DNA from: Candidatus Bathyarchaeota archaeon
Lineage (GTDB): Archaea > Thermoproteota > Bathyarchaeia > Bathyarchaeales > Bathycorpusculaceae
Length of the DNA stretch: 5,967 nt
Reading direction: 5' to 3'
Assembly: GCA_018396615.1 (NCBI GenBank)
Contig: JAGTQT010000067.1
Span: 1 to 5,967 of the forward strand
Positions 5,287 to 5,967 of this stretch are shown here, piece by piece. Numbering within the stretch: position 1 is the stretch's first letter; each line of letters opens with the position of its first letter. A program made the position numbers and the translations under genes. The notes beneath the pieces were generated by a model. It had not been told where the DNA came from. It searched no databases and was given only the letters and a program-made list of their open reading frames with translations.

Positions 5287-5940
5287 GCCTATTGGACTAT
5301 TCTCTTTTTGTTTCTGCCTTTTTCTGTAGAGTATAGCCGCAAGCAATACTGCAACGATGAATAAATGCAGAATAAGATTCGCTGGAAACTCTGGTACAAC
5401 CAAGCCTTCCAATATAAAATCAAGATGGAGGTTCGATGACACAGAGATCTCCGTCGTGCTTTGATAGGCCAAATATGATGCGTTGATAAAGTAGTTTGCA
5501 GCTGGATAATGGCCAGTAGCATTAACTAGCTCGCTCTGCAAGGTCAATCTTGCCAAACCACCGGTGTCTGTTAGTTTTGACTGGATGAGAGTGTACTCTA
5601 CGTAAGCAGTGACGTTTGCAAAGCTAACATTTTGTCCTAGTGAATCAATCACGTGAACATCTAAATACCAGCTAACAAGCATGGTCGCGTTGTCATTTAT
5701 GTTAACGAAAGTGTATGTGGAATTTATAAGAGAAACAAGGGACTCTTGGTTGACGCTCAAAAGTGACAGCGTTGAATCCATTGCACGCACCTCAGAAGAA
5801 AAGTATGCGGAAACTTCATTCGCAGTCGATCTGTGCAAAGAGCAGAACGCGGCTTCAGAGACCTCTATTTTCTGAATGAATGAACTCTCACAGGCTACGG
5901 CTGCCCTATCATAGGCAATTACATAGCTACTTAAGCACAC
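5284..5940 (-). CDS. Surface protein with beta-sandwich domain and VPEFP C-terminal sorting signal, 5' end uncertain
   Basis: From the maximal GTG start (218 residues): an odd N-terminal part (1-53) with three cysteines; a Ser/Thr/Asn-rich stretch (54-85); a beta-sandwich domain of about 90-178 (SWYLDVHVIDSLGQNVSFANV..., with TGGLARLTL and a YFINASYLAY strand) like carboxypeptidase-regulatory or Ig-type domains of archaeal surface proteins; then VPEFP at 182-186, a membrane helix at about 188-204 and a basic RKRQKQK tail. This motif-helix-basic pattern is that of PEF-CTERM signals processed by archaeosortases. Six N-X-S/T sequons support extracellular exposure. The in-frame stop at 5959-5961 limits the 5' end. 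GTG 5940 has no ribosome site, while ATG 5781 has GAGGTG six bases upstream and would give a 165-residue, cysteine-free protein. Neither start gives a convincing signal peptide, so this may be a 5'-degraded remnant of a larger surface protein. No specific function is assigned. Confidence 0.7.
   Translation of the reverse strand: MCLSSYVIAYDRAAVACESSFIQKIEVSEAAFCSLHRSTANEVSAYFSSEVRAMDSTLSLLSVNQESLVSLINSTYTFVNINDNATMLVSWYLDVHVIDSLGQNVSFANVTAYVEYTLIQSKLTDTGGLARLTLQSELVNATGHYPAANYFINASYLAYQSTTEISVSSNLHLDFILEGLVVPEFPANLILHLFIVAVLLAAILYRKRQKQKENSPIG
5788..5793 (-). promoter_or_regulatory. Strong internal ribosome binding site before ATG 5781
   Basis: GAGGTG on the minus strand is an exact 6-base match to the archaeal Shine-Dalgarno consensus and lies 6 bases before the in-frame ATG at 5781-5779. 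It is far better than anything before the GTG at 5940 and favours the shorter start, or could be chance. Confidence 0.5.
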
Positions 5941-5967
5941 GCTGGTAAGGGTCAGCTTTTAACATGG

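Overview
The window looks like a piece of an archaeal chromosome, most likely from an uncultured Thermoproteota-type lineage such as Bathyarchaeia. That lineage is a guess from protein style. Support for archaea: a clear TrmY-type tRNA methyltransferase, AT-rich TATA-like boxes in the spacers in place of -35/-10 promoters, a VPEFP-type C-terminal surface sorting signal, N-glycosylation sequons packed into two surface proteins, and GTG/TTG starts. No rRNA, tRNA, CRISPR array, insertion sequence or phage gene is visible, and no gene-free stretch exceeds 300 bases.

Layout. Bases 1-729 (+) hold the 3' part of an arsenite S-adenosylmethionine methyltransferase (ArsM family) cut by the window edge. 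Bases 915-1478 (+) are trmY, starting at a TTG with a good ribosome binding site. Bases 1576-1881 (+) encode a small charged protein of unknown function. Bases 2101-3345 (+) encode a 12-helix MFS transporter. Facing it, 4582-3437 (-) encodes a secreted, membrane-anchored protein with an N-terminal alpha/beta-type domain, an Ig-like domain, twelve collagen-type Gly-X-Y triplets and a C-terminal membrane anchor. Divergent from that, 4822-5214 (+) encodes an MscL-family mechanosensitive channel with an unusual N-terminal helix and proline-rich linker and almost no C-terminal tail. At the right edge, 5940-5284 (-) encodes a second surface protein with a beta-sandwich domain and a VPEFP sorting tail; its 5' end is unclear.

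The genes do not form one pathway. The left part is metabolism and tRNA modification, each gene having its own spacer and probable promoter. The right part (transporter, two surface proteins, mechanosensitive channel) is a cell-envelope neighbourhood, though the alternating strands argue against one operon. The most interesting items are the rearranged MscL, the collagen-like surface protein, and the mscL leader, which carries a duplicated 9-base motif and a hairpin over the ribosome binding site. I found no convincing wholly new multi-gene system.
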